This document shows positions 1-7,508 of a stretch of 64,000 nt of DNA, piece by piece; the first letter of the stretch is position 1, and every line of letters begins with the position of its first letter. Origin of the DNA: an uncultured Lachnospiraceae bacterium (GTDB lineage: Bacteria > Bacillota > Clostridia > Lachnospirales > Lachnospiraceae); assembly GCA_902775555.1 (NCBI GenBank), contig CACYMQ010000003.1, positions 83,851-147,850 on the forward strand. Direction: 5' to 3'. The position numbers and the translations under genes were made by a program. Under the pieces are notes generated by a model. The model saw nothing but the letters and a program-made list of their open reading frames with translations. It did not search any database and was not told the origin of the DNA.

Positions 1-426
1 GAGGCGCTGGAGGTCCGCATGGCCATAGAGGATCTGGCCGTCAGACTGGCAAGCCTGCGGATCGATGAGGATGGTAAGGAGAAGCTGAAGAAGGCCGCTG
101 CCGCATTTGACGCTGCCTTGGAAGAGAAGGATGTGGTGAAGATCGTGGATAAGGACGAACGGTTCCATGATGTGATCTTTGAGACCACGAAGAACCGCCG
201 GCTGATCAGCCTTGCCCATAGTCTTCGGGAGCAGGTTTACCGCTATCGCTATGAATATGTAAAGGATTTCAGCTCCCATGACAAGCTGTCCCGTGAGCAC
301 GCCCGTATCATGGAGGCGATCCTTGAGGGAGATGTCGTCAAGGCGCAGCAGGCCATGCGCGGACATATCTACGACCAGCAGCAACGGATCATACAGATGA
401 TCATGGTTGAAACAGGAGGGCAGTAA
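1..426 (+). CDS. GntR-family transcriptional regulator, C-terminal FCD domain (5' end outside window)
   Basis: The reading frame is open from the first base, so the gene starts upstream and only the last 141 residues are seen. The all-helical sequence has the features of an FCD ligand-binding domain: a D..FH.....T.N motif (DERFHDVIFETTKN), a later H..I..AI..GD motif and an H near the end (MRGHI), whose histidines and aspartate usually hold a metal or carboxylate ligand. Family members dimerise and bind DNA through an N-terminal winged helix that lies outside the window. The stop is 2 bases before the GTG of tmk, so the two may be cotranscribed. The regulated genes cannot be told from here. 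Confidence 0.8.
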   Translation, partial: EALEVRMAIEDLAVRLASLRIDEDGKEKLKKAAAAFDAALEEKDVVKIVDKDERFHDVIFETTKNRRLISLAHSLREQVYRYRYEYVKDFSSHDKLSREHARIMEAILEGDVVKAQQAMRGHIYDQQQRIIQMIMVETGGQ

Positions 427-428
427 AG

Positions 429-1049
429 GTGAAAGGAATATTTATCTCGGTGGAGGGACCGGACGGAGCCGGGAAGTCCACGCAGATCGAGAGATTGAAG
501 GAGTATCTGGCGCAGAAGGGATACGAGGTGCTGATCACCCGGGAACCCGGGGGGACCGTCATCAGCGAAGCGGTAAGAGAGCTTCTTCTGGATCCGAAGC
601 ATAAGGAAATGAAACCCGAGACGGAGCTGCTGCTGTATGCGGCTGCGCGGGCCCAGCTGGTGGGTGAGGTCATCGGACCGGCCATTGAAGCTGGAAAGGC
701 CGTAATAAGTGACCGCTTTGTGGATTCCTCCGTGGTATATCAGGGAATCGCCCGGGAACTGGGTGTGGAAACCGTGTATGAGGTGAACCGGCCGGCGATC
801 GGCGAGTACATGCCGGATGTCACATTTCTACTGGACCTTCCCGCAGAGGTGGGGATCGCCAGAAAGAAGGATCAGGCGGAGCTGGACCGAATGGAGCAGG
901 AATCGCTGGATTTCCACAGAAAGGTAGCAGAGGGCTATCGTACACTGGCCAAGAGAGATCCGGAGCGGATAAAAACCATAGATGCTACTTTACCAGTAGA
1001 TACGATTTGTGATATGATAAAGGATAAGGTTCAGGCGCTGTTGTCATGA
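429..1049 (+). CDS. tmk: thymidylate kinase
   Basis: It phosphorylates dTMP to dTDP with ATP for DNA synthesis. The 206-aa length fits the family. The P-loop GPDGAGKST lies at residues 9-17, followed by the TREPGGT segment that binds dTMP, the DRFVDSSVVYQG motif and a LID region with basic residues near RKKDQAELDRME. The start is GTG, and AAAGG lies just upstream. holB follows, as in the Bacillus tmk-holB-yaaT region, although the darA (yaaQ) gene found between them there is absent. Confidence 0.95.
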   Translation: MKGIFISVEGPDGAGKSTQIERLKEYLAQKGYEVLITREPGGTVISEAVRELLLDPKHKEMKPETELLLYAAARAQLVGEVIGPAIEAGKAVISDRFVDSSVVYQGIARELGVETVYEVNRPAIGEYMPDVTFLLDLPAEVGIARKKDQAELDRMEQESLDFHRKVAEGYRTLAKRDPERIKTIDATLPVDTICDMIKDKVQALLS

Positions 1050-1080
1050 TATGGACATGGTAAGGAAAGGAGGACACCAT

Positions 1081-2067
1081 ATGGATTTTCATCAGATCAT
1101 CGGACATGAAGATATCATCCGGCATTTCAAAAGCAGCATAGAGACGGGTAGAGTCGGTCATGCATATATCCTTTGCGGCGAAGACGAAAGCGGAAGAAGT
1201 TCACTGGCGTTCTCTTTTGCGAAGACCCTGCAGTGTGAAGCCGGGGGAACGGATCCCTGCAATGAATGCCCGTCCTGTAAGAAGACGGAGAGCGGCAATC
1301 ATCCCGACATCATCATGGTGAACCATGAGAAGCCGAATGTGATCTCTGTTGACGAGATCCGGGAGCAGGTGGTTCAGACCATGGAGATCCGGCCTTACAG
1401 CGGGAACTATAAGATCTACATTATCAATGATGCGCAGCTTATGAATGCTCAGGCACAGAATGCGCTTCTGAAGACGATAGAGGAGCCGCCGGCATACGGC
1501 ATCGTGATCCTCATCACCAATTCGCTGGAGAAGCTGCTTCCCACCATCATTTCCCGATGCATTACCCTGACAACCAAACCGGTGAAGGAGCGGGATGTAG
1601 AGGAGTACCTGAAGGAACATTATGAGTTGGATGACAAGAAGGCCAGATTCTGCGTAGAGTATGCGCAGGGGAATCTCGGGAAAGCGATCCTGCTTGCCAC
1701 CAACGAGGAGTATGAGGCGCTGGTACAGTCGGTGATCCGTCTGGAAAAGAATATCTATGACATGGATATGGAGGATGTCGCCGATGCCATCGAGGCGTGT
1801 TCCTTATATAAGATGAATATCGGCGAATACCTGGATCTCATGATGGTATGGTACCGGGATATCCTCATGCTGAAGGTGACCGGGAAGCCGGACAAGATCA
1901 TTTTCGGGGAAGAGTATTCCACGATCCGGGAGCAGGCAAAGTACCTGTCCTACAATGAGTTGGAGGACAAGGCCCGGGCCATCGAAAATGCAAAGAAAAG
2001 AATCGCAGCAAATGCCAGGATGGAAGACGTGATGCGGCTTCTGATCCTGACACTGAAGGAGATATAG
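1081..2067 (+). CDS. holB: DNA polymerase III subunit delta' (clamp loader)
   Basis: This is the AAA+ delta-prime subunit of the replicative clamp loader. It starts MDFHQIIGHEDII and has the degenerate nucleotide site GEDESGRSSLA, a zinc-binding cluster (CEAGGTDPCNECPSC) and the sensor/arginine region NALLKTIEEPPAYGIVIL...ISRC typical of DnaX/HolB proteins. I chose the ATG at 1081 because AAAGGAGG lies 7 bases upstream; an in-frame ATG at 1051 has no such site. The length is 328 aa. It ends 1 base before ricT. Confidence 0.93.
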   Translation: MDFHQIIGHEDIIRHFKSSIETGRVGHAYILCGEDESGRSSLAFSFAKTLQCEAGGTDPCNECPSCKKTESGNHPDIIMVNHEKPNVISVDEIREQVVQTMEIRPYSGNYKIYIINDAQLMNAQAQNALLKTIEEPPAYGIVILITNSLEKLLPTIISRCITLTTKPVKERDVEEYLKEHYELDDKKARFCVEYAQGNLGKAILLATNEEYEALVQSVIRLEKNIYDMDMEDVADAIEACSLYKMNIGEYLDLMMVWYRDILMLKVTGKPDKIIFGEEYSTIREQAKYLSYNELEDKARAIENAKKRIAANARMEDVMRLLILTLKEI

Positions 2068-2068
2068 C

Positions 2069-3436
2069 ATGAAAGAAGTGATAGGCGTTCGCTTTCGGAG
2101 GAACGGACGCATTTACTACTTCGACCCCATAGACAATGAGGTTGAGGTGGGAACCAGAGTAGTTGTGGAGACAGCAAAGGGCCTTGAGTACGGCTGGGTC
2201 GTTCTCGGCCGGCGGGAGGTGGATGAGGAGAGAGTCCAGGGCGGACTGAAGCCCATCCAGCGTCTGGCATCCGAGCAGGACGACAGGCGGTATGAGACCA
2301 ACCGGGAGAAGTCCAGGCGCGCGTATGAGATCTGTGTGGAGAAGATCAGAGAGCATGATCTGAAAATGAAGCTGATCTCGGCAGAATATGCATTTGACAA
2401 CAATAAGATCATGTTTTACTTTACGGCAGACGGTCGTGTGGATTTCCGTGAACTGGTAAAGGACCTGGCTTCCGTATTCCGGACCAGGATCGAACTTCGC
2501 CAGATCGGCGTACGGGATGAGTCAAAAATGTGCGGCGGGATCGGGATCTGCGGACGAGAGCTCTGCTGTCATTCCTATCTGTCGGATTTCATTCCCGTAT
2601 CCATTAAGATGGCCAAAGAACAGAATCTGTCCCTGAATCCCACCAAGATCTCCGGTGTCTGCGGGCGCCTGATGTGCTGCCTGAAGCATGAGCAGGATAC
2701 CTATGAATACCTGAACTCCAAGCTTCCGAATGTAGGAGACCGGGTGACAGCCTATGACGGGGTAACGGGTGATGTGGCTTCCGTAAATGTGCTTCGTCAG
2801 CGTGTAAAGATCTACGTGACGGATGATGAGGACAATAAGGAACTGGTGGAATACCGGGTGGAGGAGCTGGTCTCCGGTCCCCGGGGACGCAAGTTCGATA
2901 CCGATGAATCCCTTCTGGATCCGGAACTCAGCAAGCTGATGGATGAGTCCGGAGAAGAGGAGAAGGAAGAAAGATCCCAGTCCAGACGGCGCAGGAAGGA
3001 AGGCGCCGGAGACGGGGACGGCGGTTCCGGAAGAGAAAGAGGAAACCGCGGAGGAAGAGGCCGTGGTGAACGCGGAGGACGCGACGGCAGCGAACGCGGA
3101 GGACGCGACGGCAGTGAGCGCGGAGGACGCGACGGCAGCGAACGCGGAGGACGCGACGGCAGCGAACGCGGAGGACGCGACGGCAGTGAGCGCGGAGGAC
3201 GTGACGGCAACGAGCGCGGAAATCGTGACAACCGCGGAAACCGTAACCGGAGAGACGGCGGAAAGAAGCAGGAAGATGCTGCAGCCGGACGGGACAGATC
3301 CCAGAAGGGCAGACAGCATCCGGAGGATAAAGGACAGGAATGTAAGCAGAATCATCGGCGAAATCACCGGCCGAATCGTAAAGGCGAAAGAGGTTCACAT
3401 GGAAATGACGCGACTCCGAAAGGGGGAACGAATTGA
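2069..3436 (+). CDS. ricT: PSP1-domain protein RicT/YaaT with Arg-Gly-rich repeat tail
   Basis: Residues 1-270 match the PSP1 family (YaaT/RicT), with the cysteine-rich signature CGGIGICGRELCC ... GVCGRLMCCLKHE. In Bacillus RicT works with RicA and RicF (the Y-complex, which carries Fe-S clusters) in RNase Y specificity and in cell-fate control. Here the protein has a 455-aa form: from about residue 290 the tail is acidic, then becomes an Arg/Gly/Asp repeat (GGRDGSER, six copies) and ends Lys/Arg/His-rich. RGG-like tails often bind RNA, so an RNA-binding role is plausible but inferred. The coding sequence overlaps trmN6 by 38 bases. Confidence 0.88.
   Translation: MKEVIGVRFRRNGRIYYFDPIDNEVEVGTRVVVETAKGLEYGWVVLGRREVDEERVQGGLKPIQRLASEQDDRRYETNREKSRRAYEICVEKIREHDLKMKLISAEYAFDNNKIMFYFTADGRVDFRELVKDLASVFRTRIELRQIGVRDESKMCGGIGICGRELCCHSYLSDFIPVSIKMAKEQNLSLNPTKISGVCGRLMCCLKHEQDTYEYLNSKLPNVGDRVTAYDGVTGDVASVNVLRQRVKIYVTDDEDNKELVEYRVEELVSGPRGRKFDTDESLLDPELSKLMDESGEEEKEERSQSRRRRKEGAGDGDGGSGRERGNRGGRGRGERGGRDGSERGGRDGSERGGRDGSERGGRDGSERGGRDGSERGGRDGNERGNRDNRGNRNRRDGGKKQEDAAAGRDRSQKGRQHPEDKGQECKQNHRRNHRPNRKGERGSHGNDATPKGGTN
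3068..3211 (+). repeat. 24-nt tandem repeat inside ricT (6 units)
   Basis: Six 24-base units run head to tail from 3068, and a decayed seventh starts at 3212. Each encodes GGRDGSER in the ricT frame. Units differ only by a few A/G and C/T changes (for example gaacgcgg versus gagcgcgg). The period is divisible by three, so the tract stays open in other frames as well, including the frame that later encodes trmN6. Confidence 0.95.
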
Positions 3437-4142
3437 CGACTTAGAGGTAAATGGGTTCCGGATCATCCAGAACCCATCCTTTTTCTGTTTCGGTATGGAT
3501 GCGGTCCTTCTGGCGAACTTCGCACGGACCGGGAGGAAGGACCGGGTTCTGGATCTGGGAACGGGGACAGGGATCATCCCACTGCTCCTTACGGCAAAGG
3601 AAAAGGCTTCTTATACGGAAGGCCTGGAGCTTCAGGAGGAAGTGGCGGAAATGGCAGGACGGAGCGTGGAGCTAAATCATGCGGAGGACCGGTGCCGGAT
3701 CCGACAGGGAGATATCCGTCAGATCGAAGAGGTTTATGCCAGAGGAACATTTGACGCAGTTACCTGTAATCCGCCTTATATCAAAGAAACAAGTGGTTTA
3801 CATAATGATACGGCTGCCTATAATCTTGCCAGACACGAGATAGCAGTGAACTGGGAGGATGTGGTGAAGGCAGCTGCATACGTATTGCGACCGGGAGGCA
3901 GATTCTTTCTGGTCCACAAGCCGTTCCGACTGCCGGAGCTGATGCAGACCCTGCAGGCATATCGGCTGGAACCGAAGAGAATGCAGCTTGTCCAGCCGCA
4001 TGAGGATCAGGAACCGAATATGGTGCTGCTTGAGGCGGTGCAGGGAGGCGGACAACAGCTGACGATCCTTCCGACCCTGGTGGTATACAACAGAGACGGA
4101 AGTTACACAGAGCGGTTGCTGGAGATGTACGGGAAACCATAG
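3399..4142 (+). CDS. trmN6: tRNA1(Val) (adenine37-N6)-methyltransferase-like protein
   Basis: This is a class I SAM-dependent N6-adenine methyltransferase of the YfiC/YabB group. Visible motifs are the N-terminal FRIIQNPSFFCFGMDAVLLANF, the SAM-binding glycine loop VLDLGTGTGIIPLLL and the catalytic NPPY (TCNPPYIKET). The C-terminal part completes the Rossmann fold (VLRPGGRFFLVHKP). The start at 3399 has an AAAGAGG site 5 bases upstream and overlaps the ricT end by 38 bases. The frame stays open upstream to 2943 only because it reads through the repeat tract. In Bacillus yabB sits in the same place in this block. The length is 247 aa. Confidence 0.88.
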   Translation: MEMTRLRKGERIDDLEVNGFRIIQNPSFFCFGMDAVLLANFARTGRKDRVLDLGTGTGIIPLLLTAKEKASYTEGLELQEEVAEMAGRSVELNHAEDRCRIRQGDIRQIEEVYARGTFDAVTCNPPYIKETSGLHNDTAAYNLARHEIAVNWEDVVKAAAYVLRPGGRFFLVHKPFRLPELMQTLQAYRLEPKRMQLVQPHEDQEPNMVLLEAVQGGGQQLTILPTLVVYNRDGSYTERLLEMYGKP

Positions 4143-4188
4143 GCAAAGAAGCATCCGGGTGAGCGGGGAAATTGAGGAGGAGACAGAC

Positions 4189-5037
4189 ATGGAGGGAATC
4201 TTATACCTGGTGGCAACCCCCATAGGGAATCTGGAGGATATGACCTTCCGGGCTGTCCGGATCCTGAAGGAGGCGGACGAGATCGCAGCGGAGGATACCA
4301 GAAACAGCCGAAAGCTGCTGACGCATTTTGATATCCATACGCCTATGACCAGTTACCATGAGTTCAATAAATATGATAAGGCAGAGATCCTGGTGGGTCA
4401 TATGCTGGAAGGGAAAACCATCGCACTGATCACGGATGCGGGGACACCCGGCATATCCGACCCGGGAGAGGTCCTGGTGCAAAGGTGCTTTGAGGCGGGG
4501 ATCCCGGTGGTCCCGGTTCCCGGAGCCTGTGCGGCCGTAAATGCTTTGGTTGCTTCCGGGCAGCGAACCGGGAGATTCGCTTTTGAGGCATTTCTTCCGG
4601 CGGATAAGAAGGAGAGGAAGCAGCGGCTGGAGGAGCTGGGCCGCGAGACAAGGACCATGGTGATCTATGAGGCACCCCACCGGCTGGTGCGGACACTGGA
4701 AGAGCTTGCGGGGGTCCTGGGAGACCGGCCGCTGACGATCTGCAAGGAGCTTACGAAAAAGCATGAGACATTTCATATGACGAGCCTGCAGGGAGCGCTT
4801 TCCATGTACCGTGAGACGGAGCCCCGCGGAGAGTACGTACTGGTCATTGCGGGAAAACCCGAAGAGGAGCTGGAAGCCGAACGGGCGATGCAATACGAAG
4901 GGCTCAGCCTGGCGGATCATATGCGTAAATATCTCGCAGAGGGAAAAGAAGAAAAGGAGGCAATGAAGGCAGTTGCAGCAGACCGGGGGATCTCCAAAAG
5001 AGAGGTTTACCGGGCATGGCTGGATGAGAAAGATTAA
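4189..5037 (+). CDS. rsmI: 16S rRNA (cytidine1402-2'-O)-methyltransferase
   Basis: RsmI methylates the 2'-OH of C1402 in the decoding centre of 16S rRNA. The 282-aa protein opens LYLVATPIGNLEDMTFRA, the family's N-terminal signature. It continues with AAEDTRNSRKLL and LITDAGTPGISDPG, then VPVPGACAAVNALVASG, all typical of the tetrapyrrole-methylase-like fold. The C-terminal helix-turn-helix-like tail (KEAMKAVAADRGISKREVY) is normal for the family. The ATG at 4189 is preceded by GAGGAGG. A GTG at 4159 is in frame but lacks a site. The gap to trmN6 is 46 bases. Confidence 0.95.
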   Translation: MEGILYLVATPIGNLEDMTFRAVRILKEADEIAAEDTRNSRKLLTHFDIHTPMTSYHEFNKYDKAEILVGHMLEGKTIALITDAGTPGISDPGEVLVQRCFEAGIPVVPVPGACAAVNALVASGQRTGRFAFEAFLPADKKERKQRLEELGRETRTMVIYEAPHRLVRTLEELAGVLGDRPLTICKELTKKHETFHMTSLQGALSMYRETEPRGEYVLVIAGKPEEELEAERAMQYEGLSLADHMRKYLAEGKEEKEAMKAVAADRGISKREVYRAWLDEKD

Positions 5038-5189
5038 ATATTGTTAATACTTAGTCTAAAATAGCTGAATTTAAGGATAATACAAGGTGTTTTCCTTAAA
5101 TTTCGAAAAAAACAACTGGATTTTCCGATGTTACTATGATAACATAACAAAAATCACTGCTGTTTGTGCGCTTATTGGAGGTACAAAAG

Positions 5190-5717
5190 ATGGGAAGGAA
5201 AGCATCTAAGGCAACCGGAAATATTTATTATATAGCCCGTATTCGGGCAGCCGAGAAGAATGGGGTGTTTTCCAGTCGCGAAAAAGCCGCTCTACAGCTT
5301 GGGATTGAAAGAAGCAGGCTTGCCCGTATCGAGTTGGACAAGATCGAACCCTATGCGGAAGAAGTTCTGATCATGGCAAAGGAGTATAACGCCCCTTATC
5401 TTTGCAAGGATTACTGCAACAATATCTGTCCGATCGGCATCGACCTGGCACTTGGGAAGAATAAAAAGCAGATAAAGCATGATTCGCTGGAACGTCTGTC
5501 GCTGCGCTTCCTGAACAGCGTACAGTCGATCGATGACATTTCCAGAAAACTGGTCAATATCTCCATGGACGGACAGGTGACCGAGGAGGAATATGAGAAC
5601 TTCCACAAGGTCCTTCGGGCCATGAACGAGGTTTCGGAAAATATAAAGAGCATCAAAGCCTTTATCAATTCCCATGAAGGATTAAGAAGCAGATTCGATG
5701 CGGATCTTCACATTTAA
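5190..5717 (+). CDS. helix-turn-helix (XRE-like) regulator, 175 aa
   Basis: Residues 8-60 look like an XRE/Cro helix-turn-helix: YYIARIRAAEKNGVFSSREKAALQLGI, then ERSRLARIELDKIEPYAEEVLIMA. Next comes a cysteine cluster (CKDYCNNICPIG) and a long helical C-terminal segment that probably dimerises. GGAGGT lies 7 bases before the ATG at 5190. The AT-rich 150 bases upstream hold no gene and probably carry its promoter. Its target is unknown. In Bacillus abrB lies near this spot, but this protein does not resemble AbrB. The four cysteines may bind a metal, which is inference. Confidence 0.7.
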   Translation: MGRKASKATGNIYYIARIRAAEKNGVFSSREKAALQLGIERSRLARIELDKIEPYAEEVLIMAKEYNAPYLCKDYCNNICPIGIDLALGKNKKQIKHDSLERLSLRFLNSVQSIDDISRKLVNISMDGQVTEEEYENFHKVLRAMNEVSENIKSIKAFINSHEGLRSRFDADLHI

Positions 5718-5761
5718 TAAAAGTTTCACAGATCATCCCTCGTAAAATGCTACAAATTTTC

Positions 5762-5790
5762 TTGTGAAATATGGAGATATGGTGTAAAAT
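5762..5790 (+). promoter_or_regulatory. sigma-A-type promoter for the ferredoxin gene
   Basis: TTGTGA (5762-5767) and TAAAAT (5785-5790) are 17 bases apart, about 45 bases before the ferredoxin ATG. Confidence 0.5.
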
Positions 5791-5835
5791 GAGTTCACAA
5801 TCGTTATATCATTTCTATAAAGGAGGGATGACACT

Positions 5836-6006
5836 ATGGCATATGTAATTGGTGATGCATGCATCGGCTGCGGTGCTTGTGCAGGAACCTGTCCTGTTGG
5901 AGCAATTTCCGATAACGGCGGTACCTTCGTGATCGATGAGAACATGTGCATCAGCTGTGGTGCCTGTGCAGGCGGTTGCCCGGTAGGAGCTATCTCCGAG
6001 GGTTAA
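5836..6006 (+). CDS. 2[4Fe-4S] ferredoxin, 56 aa
   Basis: This is a clostridial-type ferredoxin, a soluble low-potential electron carrier for enzymes such as hydrogenase or pyruvate:ferredoxin oxidoreductase. The protein is two near-identical halves, each with CIGCGACAGTCPVGAIS or CISCGACAGGCPVGAIS, so both clusters have the full CxxCxxCxxxCP ligand set. AGGAGGG lies 8 bases upstream of the ATG. Codon use is clean, as for an abundant protein. It appears monocistronic, with a promoter before it and a hairpin after it. Confidence 0.95.
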   Translation: MAYVIGDACIGCGACAGTCPVGAISDNGGTFVIDENMCISCGACAGGCPVGAISEG

Positions 6007-6027
6007 CACTTAGCAAACCGGAAAAGC

Positions 6028-6061
6028 GAATGGGGCATACTCCGCGGAGCATGTCCCATTC
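6028..6061 (+). terminator. hairpin after the ferredoxin gene
   Basis: GAATGGGGCA pairs with TGTCCCATTC (one G-T pair), enclosing the palindrome CTCCGCGGAG. The following bases are only moderately T-rich, so termination is likely but not certain. Confidence 0.45.
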
Positions 6062-6099
6062 TGTGTATTCGGTATGTGATCGATCGCGGGTATCGATCG

Positions 6100-6300
6100 G
6101 TTGACCTCCTTTCCTCTTTGGCAAAGGGGAGGTAAGCTGATTGTGATAGTTATCCCCTGCCAACAGATATGATGGGATCAAAGCGAAGGTCGGGAACCTG
6201 CCTGCAGTCTGAAGGTGCGGTTCGAGGGCACCGAAAGCCGGCGGCAGACTTTGATCGGGGATGTTCCCTTCTATCATACGTTTGGGAACCTCAAATGGCA
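6100..6300 (+). ncRNA. candidate structured RNA or mecA leader
   Basis: This gene-free stretch has several compatible inverted repeats. A first hairpin lies at about 6103-6133 (cctcttt/aaagggg inside acct/aggt). A long rod then nests tatgat (6168-6173)/atcata (6273-6278), gatcaaag (6176-6183)/ctttgatc (6249-6256), ctgcctgc (6198-6205)/gcggcag (6241-6247) and ggtgc (6214-6218)/gcacc (6228-6232). The size and rod shape would fit a 6S-like RNA or a 5' leader of mecA, but I do not recognise family-specific sequence. The strand is assumed from the neighbours. Confidence 0.3.
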
Positions 6301-6367
6301 AGAAAAAAAAGTTGCAGGTTTGTAGCGCGTGAACCGTTTGCGCGGCAGGCTGAAGAAAGGCGACAGT

Positions 6368-7336
6368 ATGAGACTGGAACGCATAAATGAAAATAAAATA
6401 CGGTTTATTCTGGACCGGGAAGATCTGGAAGAAAGGGACCTTCAGGTTTCCGAGCTGGCATACGGCTCCGAAAAGGCAAAGGCTCTTTTCGATGACCTTA
6501 TGGAGATGGCCAGGGAAGAGCTGGGCTTCAGTGACGGCCCCCAGCCCCTGATGGTGGAAGCGATCCCCATGGCGAACAGCGGTCTGATGGTAAATATCAG
6601 CCGGGTGGACAATCCGGATGAGCTTGATCCCAGATTCTCCAGATTCACCAACGGAATAGAGTATGATCATGAGATCCCGGACGGTCCGGGTCCCGCAGAT
6701 GATGAGGATGATGAGGACGGACCGGGGTTCGGTCCGGAGGGACCGGACGAAGAGATGGAATATGAGGGAGAGCCTCCTGAGGGAAGCGCGGATGGTCCGG
6801 ATTTTGATGCGGATGACAAGCAGGGACCGGACGGAGTGCAGATCCAGCAGGGTCCCGAGATCCGTGCGGAGGTCCGCATCCCGAAATCATCGGAGATCAA
6901 TCCCCAGGATATCATGAGCATGATCGACAATATCGTATCCGGCCTTGCAGGGAAGGTGGGCGCCCAGGTGATTAAGGGCGCGGGTAATTCCGGTACCTCC
7001 GGGCCGACACCGAAGGCGCAGGAGAAGCCGAAGCCGGGAGAGCCGGATCCCTTTGTGCTCTATGAGTTCCGGGATCTGCAGAGCATCATCCAGGCAGCGA
7101 AGCTGGTGGGTGATCATTATGACAGTGAAAATGTGCTGTATAAGAATCCGGTCAATCAGAGATATTATCTGTACCTCGGCAGAGAGCGGAATTCACTGGA
7201 TGAATTCGCACAGCTCTGCGCCGTCATGAACGAGTTCGGCAGCCGCTGCAGGATTTCCTATGCGTCAAAGGAGTATTTTGAAGAGCATGCCGTGAAGTTG
7301 ATGGAGGATGCGCTGATCCAGCTGGAGGAGCTGTGA
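6368..7336 (+). CDS. mecA: adaptor protein MecA
   Basis: MecA hands substrates to the ClpC/ClpP protease and controls competence, sporulation or motility regulators in Firmicutes. The N-terminal domain (MRLERINENKIRFILDREDL...) and the C-terminal ClpC-binding domain (YEFRDLQSIIQAAKLV...YYLYL...EFG) are both present. The middle (about residues 105-165) is an unusually long Asp/Glu/Pro/Gly-rich linker, which makes the protein 322 aa, against about 220 in Bacillus. The ATG at 6368 is chosen because GAAAGG precedes it and MRLERI is the conserved start. A strong terminator follows. Confidence 0.9.
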   Translation: MRLERINENKIRFILDREDLEERDLQVSELAYGSEKAKALFDDLMEMAREELGFSDGPQPLMVEAIPMANSGLMVNISRVDNPDELDPRFSRFTNGIEYDHEIPDGPGPADDEDDEDGPGFGPEGPDEEMEYEGEPPEGSADGPDFDADDKQGPDGVQIQQGPEIRAEVRIPKSSEINPQDIMSMIDNIVSGLAGKVGAQVIKGAGNSGTSGPTPKAQEKPKPGEPDPFVLYEFRDLQSIIQAAKLVGDHYDSENVLYKNPVNQRYYLYLGRERNSLDEFAQLCAVMNEFGSRCRISYASKEYFEEHAVKLMEDALIQLEEL

Positions 7337-7412
7337 TCCGTCCGTAGGAACATAGATCAACATGGATCAACGATCAAGATCAGCGTGGATCAAGCCGATG
7401 ATCCGTTATACG

Positions 7413-7446
7413 AAAAAACCCACAGGTGTTGTCCTGTGGGTTTTTG
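7413..7446. terminator. bidirectional terminator between mecA and tkt
   Basis: AAAAAACCCACAGG pairs with CCTGTGGGTTTTT around a TGTTGT loop. There is a T-run on both strands, so it can end mecA (+) and tkt (-). Confidence 0.9.
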
Positions 7447-7508
7447 CATATTTTGGTGGATGTGCCCGGAGGCACCGGATCCGCATATGTACAGCTGTTT
7501 TTTGAATG

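Noticed and set aside
2943-4142. 399-aa frame running from inside ricT through trmN6
   Set aside because: The upstream half is the repeat tract read in another frame; the family start MEMTRLRKGERIDD with a ribosome site is at 3399.
6169-6390. 73-aa plus-strand frame in the gap before mecA
   Set aside because: It covers the inverted repeats and has no ribosome site or plausible protein features; a structured RNA fits better.
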